Made by a program: the position numbers and the translations under genes. This document shows positions 26,830 to 35,362 of a stretch of 64,000 nucleotides of DNA, in pieces. Positions within the stretch are counted from its first letter, which is position 1; each line of letters begins with the position of its first letter. The notes below the pieces were generated by a model. That model was not told the DNA's origin, made no database searches, and saw only the letters and a list, made by a program, of their open reading frames with translations. This DNA is from Paenibacillus nasutitermitis (GTDB lineage Bacteria; Bacillota; Bacilli; Paenibacillales; Paenibacillaceae): assembly GCF_014641075.1 (NCBI RefSeq), contig NZ_BMHP01000003.1, positions 744,001-808,000 on the forward strand, in the 5' to 3' direction.

Positions 26830-27840
26830 TTATTTGATATGGTTATTGACCACGATATGACGGCTCGCTCCGTAAGGCGATTCCGTATCGAGAGCAGCGG
26901 CGATATGACGGAAGATGGGATTACGGCAGCGCTCGATATAATCGGAAGCGTTAATCCCACGCAGCTTCTTATAGGTTTTGGAAAAATGATGCTCGTCGCC
27001 AAAACCTACTTCGTAGGCAATCTGTTTCACCGACGATTGACCGTTCATCATCAGCTGCTCCGCCCGCCTCAACCGCTGCTCGACAAGAGCCCGCTTAGGA
27101 GTCATGCCTACGCTGGCCCGGAATATCCGGGTAAAATGCTCATGCGACCAGCCGGTTTGGCGGGCAATTCTTTCTATGGTCAGGTCCTCGGCAAGATGCT
27201 CCTCCATATAGGCCATGGCATTGGTAATCTGGATCGGCATCTGAAGAGCTGCATCCTCGGGAGGCAAATCTGCCGAGGCTCCGAGTTCCTCCAGCGCTGC
27301 AGCAAGCAATGCTGACAAGCGGCTTTTCCAATGGAGGGGCTGCTTGCCGGCAATGGACAGCATCTGTCTGATAAGGCCTGGAATCAGACTGTTATGGCGG
27401 ACGGGATGCACAGCGCTGCCATGCAGAAGAGAAATCAGCCGGACGTCCGCATGACGCAGCGCTTCGTAATCGAAATGCACGAACAGATGGCGCACGCTCT
27501 TCTCCCCGCCAAAACGGTAAAGATGCCGCTCGTCCGGACGGGTGAACACAAAACAAGGGACATCGAGCACATAAGGCTTGCCCAAAAGCTCATAGACGGT
27601 ATCCGTCCCGACTGGAAAATAAACCAGTTCATAATCCTCGATAGTTCTTGTGTCCAGAACGAAACCGGCTTTTACGACGATATCTCCGACACTATGAACA
27701 ATCGGCCATCCGTGATCCAAAGCGGCCATACCTTTGTCCACTTCCCTTTCTTGATGAAATGCTCCGGCTAGGTTTATGGTCATTATAACGTTTTTGCCCC
27801 ATTCCTGCTTGCCCATGCGAGGATTTCTAAAGCCATGCAC
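26830..27840 (-). CDS. AraC-family transcriptional regulator 1
   Basis: Transcriptional regulator of up to 336 residues. The N-terminal half is a cupin-type ligand domain (DYELVYFPVGTDTVYELLGK, DVPCFVFTRPDERH). The C-terminal 100 residues form the double helix-turn-helix of AraC proteins (AEDLTIERIARQTGWSHEHFTRIF, SSVKQIAYEVGFGDEHHFSKTYKK). The start is uncertain: no clear ribosome binding site precedes the ATG at 27840, and the ATG at 27783 (317 residues) is equally possible. It lies immediately upstream of PhyH 1 on the same strand and divergent from the MarR gene, so it probably controls PhyH 1. The inducer is unknown. Confidence 0.88.
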   Translation of the reverse strand: MHGFRNPRMGKQEWGKNVIMTINLAGAFHQEREVDKGMAALDHGWPIVHSVGDIVVKAGFVLDTRTIEDYELVYFPVGTDTVYELLGKPYVLDVPCFVFTRPDERHLYRFGGEKSVRHLFVHFDYEALRHADVRLISLLHGSAVHPVRHNSLIPGLIRQMLSIAGKQPLHWKSRLSALLAAALEELGASADLPPEDAALQMPIQITNAMAYMEEHLAEDLTIERIARQTGWSHEHFTRIFRASVGMTPKRALVEQRLRRAEQLMMNGQSSVKQIAYEVGFGDEHHFSKTYKKLRGINASDYIERCRNPIFRHIAAALDTESPYGASRHIVVNNHIK

Positions 27841-27936
27841 AGACTATAAACGATTATAAAGTCAAACAAGGCCTTTTTTTGCACCACAATGTAAAAGGTA
27901 TATTGACGAAACGCGGATCGGGTATTACTCTTTTAA

Positions 27937-27948
27937 TTAGCCGACTAA
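27937..27948. promoter_or_regulatory. Candidate MarR operator, copy 1
   Basis: TTAGCCGACTAA, a near-palindrome, lies 18 bp before the MarR start codon. Nearly the same element (TTAGCCGGCTA) recurs at the end of the gene. Confidence 0.45.
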
Positions 27949-27966
27949 CATTATTGGAGGTGCTCG

Positions 27967-28398
27967 ATGGCAGACCAGTCGCAAGAGGAGTCTCTGATGC
28001 ACATCATGTCTCATCTTATGAAGTCCTACCGCCATAACGTGGACCTTATTATCCGCGAATTTGACGTCTATCCGGGGCAGCCGCCTCTGCTTATGCGGTT
28101 GTTTGAGCTGAACGGGCAGAGCCAGCGCGAGTTGGCCGATCAAATGAATATTACGCCGGCAACGCTGACGGTCATGATTGACCGCATGCAGAAGACCGGT
28201 CTCGTGCAGCGGAAAGCCGACAGCCGGGATCAGCGGATATCCCGCGTCTTCTTGACCGAGAAAGGCCGCAGCGCGGCGGTGGAGGTCAAGAAGGCGATCC
28301 ACGATGTCGAGCAGCGCTGCTTTGAACGCTTCATTCCGGAGGAAAAGCTTCTGCTGCGCCGCCTGCTGCTGCATATGCGGGACAATTTAACTAGTTAG
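27967..28398 (+). CDS. MarR-family transcriptional regulator
   Basis: Winged-helix regulator of 143 residues, ATG 6 bases after GGAGGTG. The DNA-binding core is typical: QSQRELADQMNITPATLTVMIDRM (helix-turn-helix) and GLVQRKADSRDQRISRVFLTEKG (wing with the conserved DxRxxxxxLT pattern). It is the first gene of a three-gene cluster with two ABC exporter subunits, a common arrangement in which the regulator represses the exporter until a toxic ligand binds. The repeated TTAGCCGRCTA motif before and after the gene is a plausible autoregulatory and exporter operator. Confidence 0.93.
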   Translation: MADQSQEESLMHIMSHLMKSYRHNVDLIIREFDVYPGQPPLLMRLFELNGQSQRELADQMNITPATLTVMIDRMQKTGLVQRKADSRDQRISRVFLTEKGRSAAVEVKKAIHDVEQRCFERFIPEEKLLLRRLLLHMRDNLTS

Positions 28399-28405
28399 CC
28401 GGCTA
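28395..28405. promoter_or_regulatory. Candidate MarR operator, copy 2
   Basis: TTAGCCGGCTA, with a perfect 10-bp palindromic core (TAGCCGGCTA), overlaps the MarR stop codon upstream of the exporter genes. Confidence 0.45.
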
Positions 28406-28425
28406 TATATTACTTGGTCATCCCA

Positions 28426-28449
28426 ATCAATCATGAATCAATGATTGAT
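28426..28449. promoter_or_regulatory. Inverted repeat upstream of the exporter genes
   Basis: ATCAATCAT and ATGATTGAT are separated by 6 bases, 35 bp before the exporter start codon. It could be an operator or a weak attenuating hairpin. Confidence 0.4.
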
Positions 28450-28484
28450 GATATTATTTATTGCCTGAAAAGAGGTGCATCCTG

Positions 28485-30227
28485 GTGTGGAAATTAAAAT
28501 CGTTCGTCGCCCCCTATTGGCTCCCGGCTCTGCTCGCCCCGCTGCTGATGATTCTGGAGGTGTGGATGGACTTATCGCAGCCGAAGCTGATGGCCGCGAT
28601 CGTGAATGACGGCATTACCGGCGGCGACCAGACCGTCATCTGGAGGACCGGCGCCATCATGCTCGGCGTGGCGCTGATCGGGCTGATTGGAGGAGCGGGC
28701 TGCACGTATTTCTCCTCAATCGCCGCACAGGGCTTCGGAGCGGATCTGCGCATGCGCCTGTTCAGCAAAGTCCAGACCTTCTCGTTCCGTCAGCTTGACC
28801 GGTATCCCGCCGGCTCCCTTATTACGCGCCTGACAGGGGATATCGTCCAGCTGCAACAGATTGTCCAGATTCTGCTCCGCATGCTGGTCCGGGACGGCTC
28901 GCTGCTGATCGGCAGCATTATTATGGCGATCGTGATCAGCCCGCGCCTGTCGCTCATTTTGGCGTTTGTCATCCCTATCCAGTTTGTTATTGTCTTCATT
29001 CTTGTGCGGCGATCCGTTCCGCTCTTCTCCCGGATGCAGGGGAAGCTCGATGGCGTGAACACCGTGCTCCAGGAGAACGCCTCCGGCATGCGGGTAGTCA
29101 AGGCTTTTGTCCGCGGAGAGTTTGAACGCAAGCGATTCGGCAGGACGAACAGCGATTATTTGCATATGGCTCTGCGGGCGGCGCGGACGGTAGCGGCCAA
29201 CATGCCGCTAATGCTGCTGCTGCTCAATACAAGCCTGGTCGCCGTGCTCTGGTACGGCGGTGCCGAATCGTGGGAAAGCCGTCTGCCAATCGGTGACCTG
29301 GCCGCCTTTCTTACCTATATGACACAGCTGCTATTCGCTCTGCTCTCTGTCGGCAATACGATCATGAATTTCTCCCGTGCCAAAGCTTCCGCCGACCGGG
29401 TGAACGAAGTGCTCGGAATGGAGCGGGACATGGAAGACGTCGGCAAGCAGGCCCTTCAACCGGCAGAAGGCAGCGGCCGTGTGGAATTTCAGGACGTGTC
29501 GTTTGCTTACGGTATCGGGGAAGCGTCCAAGAAAGTGCTTCAGGGCATTAGCTTCACCGCAGAGCCCGGCCAAACAATCGGCATCCTCGGCGCAACCGGA
29601 TCAGGCAAATCCTCGCTCGTCGGCCTGATCTCCCGCCTGTACGATCCTGTGGAAGGCCGCGTGCTTATTGACGGGACCGACGTCCGCGATATTCCGGCGG
29701 AACAGCTGCGCAACCGTGTGGGCATGGTACTGCAGCAATCGATTCTGTTCAGCGGCACGATCCGCGACAATATCCGGTTCGGGAAGCCCAAGGCTGACGA
29801 TAACGAAGTTATCGCCGCAGCCCGCGCGGCCGAGGCTCACGACTTTATCGCTTCTTTTCCCGACGGGTACGATACTCTTCTGGGCCAGCGCGGCGTCAAT
29901 CTTTCCGGCGGCCAGAAGCAGCGGATCTCCATCGCCCGTGCGCTGCTCATGCGGACGCAGATTCTGGTGCTGGACGACAGCACAAGCGCCATCGACCTGG
30001 CGACGGAGAAACGTATCCAACGCTCCCTACAGACCCTGCTCCGCACAAGCACCCGCATCATCATCGCCCAGCGGATCTCATCGGTCATGCAGGCGGACCG
30101 CATTCTGGTGCTTGATGAAGGACGGATCGCCGCATCAGGAACGCATAACGAGCTGATGGCCGGCAGCCGGCTCTACCAGGATATTTACCAGTCCCAGCAG
30201 CGGAAGGAGGAGGCCATGCATGGCTAG
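28485..30227 (+). CDS. Heterodimeric ABC exporter, subunit with degenerate ATP site (YfiB-like)
   Basis: Fused membrane-ATPase half-transporter of 580 residues. The GTG at 28485 is used because AGAGGTG lies 6 bases upstream; the frame opens 8 codons earlier at a TTG without such a site. Six transmembrane helices fill about residues 10-300. The ATPase has Walker A GATGSGKSS, signature LSGGQKQR and Walker B ILVLDDSTSAID. The catalytic glutamate after Walker B is Asp, and the switch histidine is Gln (IIIAQRISS). Both changes mark the degenerate site of heterodimeric exporters such as BmrCD or TM287/288. It overlaps its partner gene by 8 bp. Export of drugs or lipophilic toxins is inferred from family and the MarR neighbour. 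Confidence 0.93.
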   Translation: MWKLKSFVAPYWLPALLAPLLMILEVWMDLSQPKLMAAIVNDGITGGDQTVIWRTGAIMLGVALIGLIGGAGCTYFSSIAAQGFGADLRMRLFSKVQTFSFRQLDRYPAGSLITRLTGDIVQLQQIVQILLRMLVRDGSLLIGSIIMAIVISPRLSLILAFVIPIQFVIVFILVRRSVPLFSRMQGKLDGVNTVLQENASGMRVVKAFVRGEFERKRFGRTNSDYLHMALRAARTVAANMPLMLLLLNTSLVAVLWYGGAESWESRLPIGDLAAFLTYMTQLLFALLSVGNTIMNFSRAKASADRVNEVLGMERDMEDVGKQALQPAEGSGRVEFQDVSFAYGIGEASKKVLQGISFTAEPGQTIGILGATGSGKSSLVGLISRLYDPVEGRVLIDGTDVRDIPAEQLRNRVGMVLQQSILFSGTIRDNIRFGKPKADDNEVIAAARAAEAHDFIASFPDGYDTLLGQRGVNLSGGQKQRISIARALLMRTQILVLDDSTSAIDLATEKRIQRSLQTLLRTSTRIIIAQRISSVMQADRILVLDEGRIAASGTHNELMAGSRLYQDIYQSQQRKEEAMHG

Positions 30228-31998
30228 AACGCCAATACCCCAGGCAACGGAACGGGCCAGGAATACGCGAGCGACCCTCGGCCGTATCTGGCAGTACCTG
30301 GGCAGGCAGCGCTCAGGGCTCATCATCGTGATGGTCATGACGGTCGTCATTGCCCTGCTTGAGCTGATTGCCCCCTTCCTGATTGGCCGTGCGATCGACA
30401 GATTTATTATGCCGCATGACCGGGAAGGGCTTCTCCGCCTATGCCTTATGCTGCTTGCCGTTTATGTCAGCGCAAGCGCCCTTTCCTGGATTCAGGCCTA
30501 TGTCATGGCAGGCGTATCCCAGCGCACAGTCTGGGAGCTGCGGCAGGATCTGTTCGGCCGCCTGCAGCTGCTGCCGATCCGGTTCTTCGACAAGACGAGT
30601 CATGGAGAACTGATGAGCAAGGCTACCAATGATGTGGAGAACGTCTCCAATTCATTGAACCAGAGCCTGATCCAGATTATGGCCAGCATCATCACCATTA
30701 CCGGTTCCTTTGCAATGATGCTGTATTTGAACGTCTGGCTGACTGTGGTCTGTCTGGTCACCGTTCCGCTTGTAATGGGAGCAACGAAACTGATCTCCAA
30801 ACGGACGAAGCGGCTGTTCAAGGAGCAGCAGCAGCGTCTTGGCGAATTAAACGGCTATATCGAGGAAACGATTTCCGGCCAGCGGGTGGTCAAAACCTTC
30901 AACCGCGAAGCGGTGTCCATCGAGCATCTTGGCGTTATCAATGAAGGGTTGAAGCAGGCCGGCACACGCGCCCAAATACTATCCGGCATGTTCGGGCCTG
31001 TGATGAATATGATGAATCATTTCAGTTATATTCTGATTGCCGCGATTGGCGGCTGGATGGCGTTCAGGGACTTGACCACGGTCGGCATCATTATCAGCTT
31101 CCTGAGTTATTCCCGCCAGTTCGGCAGGCCCCTAAACGATCTGGCCAACCAATATAATATGATTCAGGCTGGAGTCGCAGGAGCAGAGCGCGTCTTTGAG
31201 ATTCTGGATACGGATTCTGAGTTTCACGGGGATGAAGAAGGCAAAGAGCTTCCGGCCGAGGTGCTGGGAGAGGTGTCTTTCCAGGATGTTTCCTTCAGCT
31301 ACAACAGCGATCTCCCCACGCTGCGGCATATTACTTTTACAGCAAAGCCCGGCGATCTGATCGCTTTGGTCGGACCGACCGGCGCGGGCAAAACGACGAT
31401 TATCAATCTGCTTACCCGCTTCTACGATATCGATGAAGGCAGCATCACAATCGATGGCCATAACATTCAGGGCTTCGACAAGAAAAGCCTGCGCAGCCGC
31501 CTTGGTATCGTACTGCAGGATGTATACCTGTTCTCCGGCACGGTAAGGGATAATCTGCGCTTCGGGCGGCTTGATGCGACGGATCAGGAAATCGAACAAG
31601 CCGCGATGCAGGCCAACGCCGACGGCTTTATCCGCGAGCTGCCGCAGGGCTACGATACCGTGCTGACTGCCGATGGCTGCAATCTCAGCCAGGGCCAACG
31701 CCAGCTGCTGACCATTGCCCGCGCCATACTGGCAGACCCGGCTATTCTCATTCTCGATGAAGCGACAAGCAGCGTCGATACCCGTACGGAAATGCATATC
31801 CAGGAAGCGATGCGGGTGCTGATGCAAGGGCGCACCAGCTTTGTCATCGCCCACCGGCTGAGCACGATCCGCAATGCGGATACGATCCTGTATATCCAGG
31901 ACGGGAAAATTGCCGAGCGCGGCAGCCACGATCAGCTTATCGCCCACAAGGGTCGCTACTATGAGCTGTATGCCAACCAGTTCCAGCAGGTAATATGA
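30220..31998 (+). CDS. Heterodimeric ABC exporter, catalytic subunit (YfiC-like)
   Basis: Partner half-transporter of 592 residues, starting 8 bp inside the previous gene with GGAGGAGG upstream, hence translationally coupled. Six transmembrane helices (about 30-325; first IVMVMTVVIALLELIAPFLI) precede a canonical ATPase: Walker A GPTGAGKTT, Q-loop IVLQDVYLFSG, signature LSQGQRQ, Walker B AILILDEATSSVD with the catalytic Glu, and switch His in FVIAHRLST. Together with the first subunit it should form an exporter with one active and one degenerate ATP site. A strong terminator follows, closing the marR-exporter operon. Confidence 0.94.
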   Translation: MARTPIPQATERARNTRATLGRIWQYLGRQRSGLIIVMVMTVVIALLELIAPFLIGRAIDRFIMPHDREGLLRLCLMLLAVYVSASALSWIQAYVMAGVSQRTVWELRQDLFGRLQLLPIRFFDKTSHGELMSKATNDVENVSNSLNQSLIQIMASIITITGSFAMMLYLNVWLTVVCLVTVPLVMGATKLISKRTKRLFKEQQQRLGELNGYIEETISGQRVVKTFNREAVSIEHLGVINEGLKQAGTRAQILSGMFGPVMNMMNHFSYILIAAIGGWMAFRDLTTVGIIISFLSYSRQFGRPLNDLANQYNMIQAGVAGAERVFEILDTDSEFHGDEEGKELPAEVLGEVSFQDVSFSYNSDLPTLRHITFTAKPGDLIALVGPTGAGKTTIINLLTRFYDIDEGSITIDGHNIQGFDKKSLRSRLGIVLQDVYLFSGTVRDNLRFGRLDATDQEIEQAAMQANADGFIRELPQGYDTVLTADGCNLSQGQRQLLTIARAILADPAILILDEATSSVDTRTEMHIQEAMRVLMQGRTSFVIAHRLSTIRNADTILYIQDGKIAERGSHDQLIAHKGRYYELYANQFQQVI

Positions 31999-32393
31999 AC
32001 AAAACAGCGCCCCTGGCTAAAGTGATCCAGAGGCGCTGTTTGTTGTGCGGAATCCGGGCTTTTACAATATGCGTTCTCTTAACAATTCCAAACGACCCTC
32101 TCGGTAAGCTTGTCACCTGTTCACTACGATAAAATAAAATGTCAAATGTACAAAATTCAATGTGATGTCTGGATTTCTGAGATTGAAACCGGGACATACA
32201 CGCTTCAAAATCCGGATAATCGTAACATTGACAGATCTTAACTGGTAATGGGAGTTTCCCTTCCCTTCTTAGCAACGATGAAATCAGAATTTAAAACAGG
32301 TTTAAAAAGTTTAAAAAGACTATCGCAAAAAATTTTATATCATAATATGCTTTTCTTAGGCATCGATGTACTTATATTTAGAAGGAGAAAAGT
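31999..32393. other. Intergenic region with operon terminator and serine hydrolase leader
   Basis: At 32003-32045 ACAGCGCC pairs with GGCGCTGT around an 18-base loop, with an inner CTGG/CCAG, followed by TTGTTTG; this is the exporter operon terminator. The rest becomes A+T-rich towards the next gene (TTTAAAAAGTTTAAAAAG..) and should hold its promoter, but no single pair of hexamers stands out. No gene was found. Confidence 0.6.
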
Positions 32394-33371
32394 ATGAATA
32401 AAAGAATTACAGATTTCGAAAGTCTTATTAAAACAGACTATGGTAATATTGCGGGTATTGTGGTAATGCATGGCGGCGAAAAGATATATGAAGGCTATTT
32501 TGACGACTACACCGCCGACGATACCATCCATGTTGCATCGGTGACAAAGAGCGTTGTTTCTGCGCTGATTGGCATTGCCATAGATAAAGGCTATATTAAA
32601 AGCATTGACCAGAAAGTATTGGAATTTTTCCCCGATTACACGGTCAAACGCGGCGAAAAAACGATACAAAATGTCACAATAAAAAATATGCTGACAATGA
32701 CCACACCGTATAAGTACAAGTCGGAGCCGTATACAAAGGTTTATACAAGCGATGATTGGACAAAAGCTGCGCTGGACTTGATGGGCGGTAAGAGCGGTCT
32801 TGGAGGGTTCAAATATTCCACCATCGGCATACAGATTTTGTCAGGAATTCTCACAAATGCAACTGGCCAATCTGTGCTTAATTTTGCCACAGAAAATCTG
32901 TTTGAACCACTTGGAATCAAAGCACCCCATAATGCGACTATACATTGCAAAGAGGAGTATTTTGCTTTCCTTAAGAATAAATATGTTCGCGGTTGGGTGG
33001 TGGATCCTAAAGGCACGAACACTGCCGGTTGGGGACTTACCTTAACGCCACGGAATATGGCAAAAATCGGTCAGCTATACTTAGATGGAGGCTTGTGGAA
33101 CGGCAAGCAATTACTATCCTTAAAATGGATCGAGGACAGTACCAAAGAAAACAGCCGATGGGGAGAACTGCCATACGGATATTTGTGGTGGATTGTTGAC
33201 AACAAGGAACATGGTTGTTATGCAGCTTTGGGCGACGGTGGAAATGCGATTTTCGTAAATCCCGAAAAGAAAATGGTAATTGCTATCGCTTCTCGATTTA
33301 TGCCACGCGCTAAGAACAGAATTGAGTTGATTGAAAAGCATATTGTACCGTTATTTGAAAATAATCGGTGA
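32394..33371 (+). CDS. Serine hydrolase, beta-lactamase / penicillin-binding-protein-like family
   Basis: Serine hydrolase of the class C beta-lactamase fold, 325 residues, with AGAAGGAG upstream of the ATG. The nucleophile motif S-x-x-K is SVTK at residues 49-52 (HVASVTKSVVSALIGIAID), the second motif is the Tyr of FKYSTIGIQ, and the third looks like ALGDGGNAIF. The downstream segment (FEPLGIKAPHN, GLTLTPRNMAKIGQLYLDGG) is typical of EstB/PBP4*-like esterases and D-aminopeptidases. There is no signal peptide or membrane anchor, so it is probably an intracellular esterase or peptidase rather than a true beta-lactamase. The gene is A+T-richer than its neighbours, and a block of foreign origin is possible. 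Confidence 0.88.
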   Translation: MNKRITDFESLIKTDYGNIAGIVVMHGGEKIYEGYFDDYTADDTIHVASVTKSVVSALIGIAIDKGYIKSIDQKVLEFFPDYTVKRGEKTIQNVTIKNMLTMTTPYKYKSEPYTKVYTSDDWTKAALDLMGGKSGLGGFKYSTIGIQILSGILTNATGQSVLNFATENLFEPLGIKAPHNATIHCKEEYFAFLKNKYVRGWVVDPKGTNTAGWGLTLTPRNMAKIGQLYLDGGLWNGKQLLSLKWIEDSTKENSRWGELPYGYLWWIVDNKEHGCYAALGDGGNAIFVNPEKKMVIAIASRFMPRAKNRIELIEKHIVPLFENNR

Positions 33372-33496
33372 GACAAAATTCCATCATTATCTTTTACGGA
33401 ATCAGCTCTCCTCGTGAGTGCAGGGTGTTGCCATTAAAGGAGTCACGGTAACGTTTGACGTGCATTGGACACGCACCATATAATGATGGAACGAGG

Positions 33497-33540
33497 ACAA
33501 AAGCGCTGCAATCCGAATGATAGGGTTGCGGCGCTTTTGT
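33497..33540. terminator. Bidirectional terminator-like hairpin
   Basis: ACAAAAGCGC and GCGCTTTTGT form a 10-bp stem with an inner TGCAA/TTGCG extension between convergent genes. TTTTGTTT follows on the plus strand. Confidence 0.7.
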
Positions 33541-33611
33541 TTAGCGGATTTTCCGTTATTTGAACTGGAAGATACATCAGAATGCCCTCTTTCAGTCTCC
33601 GCCCGTATGCA

Positions 33612-34373
33612 TTATTCCGTCCCGAATTGCCGGAACCATTGAATGGCGCCCTGCAACATCCCATCTGTAAAACGATGCGGCACACCCGGATGCTTGACGA
33701 CCGCAAGCCGCTCGGGGCAGTCCGCGTACAAGCCGCCGCGCAGCGCCGCGACAAACCGCAGCGCCCCGTCCGGCGGCACCTGAGTATCCAGCTCGCCGCA
33801 CTGGAAGCAAATCGCCGGCCGGCCCCCATAGTTGGTCAAATGCGTGAGCGGATCGCGCCTGTCGTAGTATGTCTGCGCGGCTTCGTCGGGCTCGCCCGGA
33901 GGCTCGTGGCTACCGGGCCGCAGCCAGTCGGGCGTAGCGATGCAGGCCGCTACGGCGGCGATGCGCGCGTCCGCGCCTGCGGCGACGGCGATGTCGCCGC
34001 CCATAGAGATGCCGCCCGCCATCACTTTCCCCTCGAAGCCGATCCGCTCGCGGGCGCCGTCGATGACGCGGGGAAACTCCTCCGCCGTCAACGCGAGAAT
34101 CGGCCAGAAATGGCGGCGAATATTGCCGACCACTCTGGCGGCCAGCGCCTCCCGCGTCTCCGTCGCCCGCTCGCCGTGCTGCACGGGATCGAAGCTGAGC
34201 GCATAGAAGCCGGCGGCGGCGAAGGCGTCCAGCTGCGCGGCCGTGTCCTCTTTTCGCCCGGAGAAGCCAGGCAGCCAGACGACCAGATCGCGGCCGGGGC
34301 CTTCAGACGGCTCCTGCCATATCGCCGGTATTCCGTCGATTGTTATCCGCTGAATAGCGCGATCGCCTCCCAC
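33612..34373 (-). CDS. Alpha/beta hydrolase (dienelactone hydrolase/esterase-like)
   Basis: Serine hydrolase of 253 residues. The nucleophile elbow is AGGISMGGDIA, the oxyanion region VVWLPGFSGRKEDT, a likely acid residue lies in CGELDTQVPP, and the catalytic His is in PGVPHRFTDGM. Translation probably starts at the GTG at 34373, which has AAGGG about 8 bases upstream inside the end of the preceding dioxygenase gene. Only 4 bp separate the two genes, so they are an operon. The pairing suggests that it hydrolyses an ester related to the dioxygenase substrate. That link is inferred. The gene is visibly G+C-rich. Confidence 0.85.
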   Translation of the reverse strand: MGGDRAIQRITIDGIPAIWQEPSEGPGRDLVVWLPGFSGRKEDTAAQLDAFAAAGFYALSFDPVQHGERATETREALAARVVGNIRRHFWPILALTAEEFPRVIDGARERIGFEGKVMAGGISMGGDIAVAAGADARIAAVAACIATPDWLRPGSHEPPGEPDEAAQTYYDRRDPLTHLTNYGGRPAICFQCGELDTQVPPDGALRFVAALRGGLYADCPERLAVVKHPGVPHRFTDGMLQGAIQWFRQFGTE

Positions 34374-34377
34374 CGCG

Positions 34378-35220
34378 CTAGCCCTTGACCGCCGCTTTGT
34401 CCGCGGCGGCCCATTTCACCCACATCTCCTCGTCCGTGTCGAGGAAGCCGGAATTGGCTCGTGCCTGCAGCTGCTCGTCTGCGCCGAACAGCCTCATCGT
34501 CCGATGATCGTTGCGGGACCGCGCCTCCGAAACGATCCGCTGCACATTGGGGCCGCCATGGTTGTCGGTATGCTTCAACCACGTCTTGTTGTAGTAGACG
34601 CTGTAGAAGTAGCGGATTTTGCCCGACGTGTTCTGCGTGCCGCTGTGGATGAGCCCGTTATGTGTAAACACGACATCCCCGGCCTTGACGTACAGCACAA
34701 GCTCGTCGGGATGCGGCTTGCCGCGCTCCTCCGCCGGAATGCCGACCGGCATCCGGTGCGATCCGGGAATGACGCGTAGCGGACCGTATTCGTCCGTCAA
34801 ATCCTGCAAATAGCTGATGGCGTTGACCGACAGCGGGCTCGTGTAGTCCTCCGTCAATGGCCAATTCGCCCAGCGGTCGCGATGCCAGCCTGTCTTGTTC
34901 CGGTTCTCCAGTGAGACGGATGGGAAGCCGGCCAGCGTTAAATTGTCAAGCTGCACGAACGGACCCATTACCTTCTCGGCAAAATCGAGAATGAGCGGGT
35001 TCGTCACGGCCGGCAGCATTTGCTTCGGCGCCAGCTCACATGTGTTTGCGAACCACCATTGCTGCCGATCGATGCCGTTGTCCTGCAGACGGTGAAACGT
35101 CTCCTTGAACGAACGGAGCATCTCGTCGTCGTATACGCTTTCAAAAACGGTGTAGCCGTCCCTCTTGAATGCCGCATAACGCTCCTCGAGCGTCGGATGC
35201 TGGGTCTTCATCTGTTCCAT
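34378..35220 (-). CDS. Phytanoyl-CoA dioxygenase (PhyH) family protein 2
   Basis: Fe(II)/2-oxoglutarate oxygenase of 280 residues. ATG at 35220 is 9 bases after GGGAGG; the frame is open 42 codons further upstream but that part is not family-like. Metal ligands are the H-x-D of TGWHRDRWANW and the distal His in VFTHNGLIHSGTQN, with LRVIPGSHRMP between and an Arg in GKIRYFYS for 2-oxoglutarate. The enzyme is clearly different from PhyH 1 (little similarity outside the motifs). It follows an AraC-type regulator gene by 142 bp and is directly followed by the alpha/beta hydrolase gene. The substrate is unknown. Confidence 0.9.
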   Translation of the reverse strand: MEQMKTQHPTLEERYAAFKRDGYTVFESVYDDEMLRSFKETFHRLQDNGIDRQQWWFANTCELAPKQMLPAVTNPLILDFAEKVMGPFVQLDNLTLAGFPSVSLENRNKTGWHRDRWANWPLTEDYTSPLSVNAISYLQDLTDEYGPLRVIPGSHRMPVGIPAEERGKPHPDELVLYVKAGDVVFTHNGLIHSGTQNTSGKIRYFYSVYYNKTWLKHTDNHGGPNVQRIVSEARSRNDHRTMRLFGADEQLQARANSGFLDTDEEMWVKWAAADKAAVKG

Positions 35221-35362
35221 CGCGTTCAACCTCCCGAAATGGCGATCATTCAGCTTCGCCGTCGGCGGCTGCGGCCGCGTCCTTGGCAAAACATCTGCCC
35301 TCATCTTAACAAAAGAGGGAAAGCGTAGGAATGAAGCGAGCGGCATACTCTTTATCCAATTT

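Noticed and set aside
32394..33371. Serine hydrolase as a true secreted beta-lactamase
   Set aside because: No signal peptide or lipobox is present, and the sequence after the S-x-x-K motif resembles esterase/peptidase members more than class C beta-lactamases.
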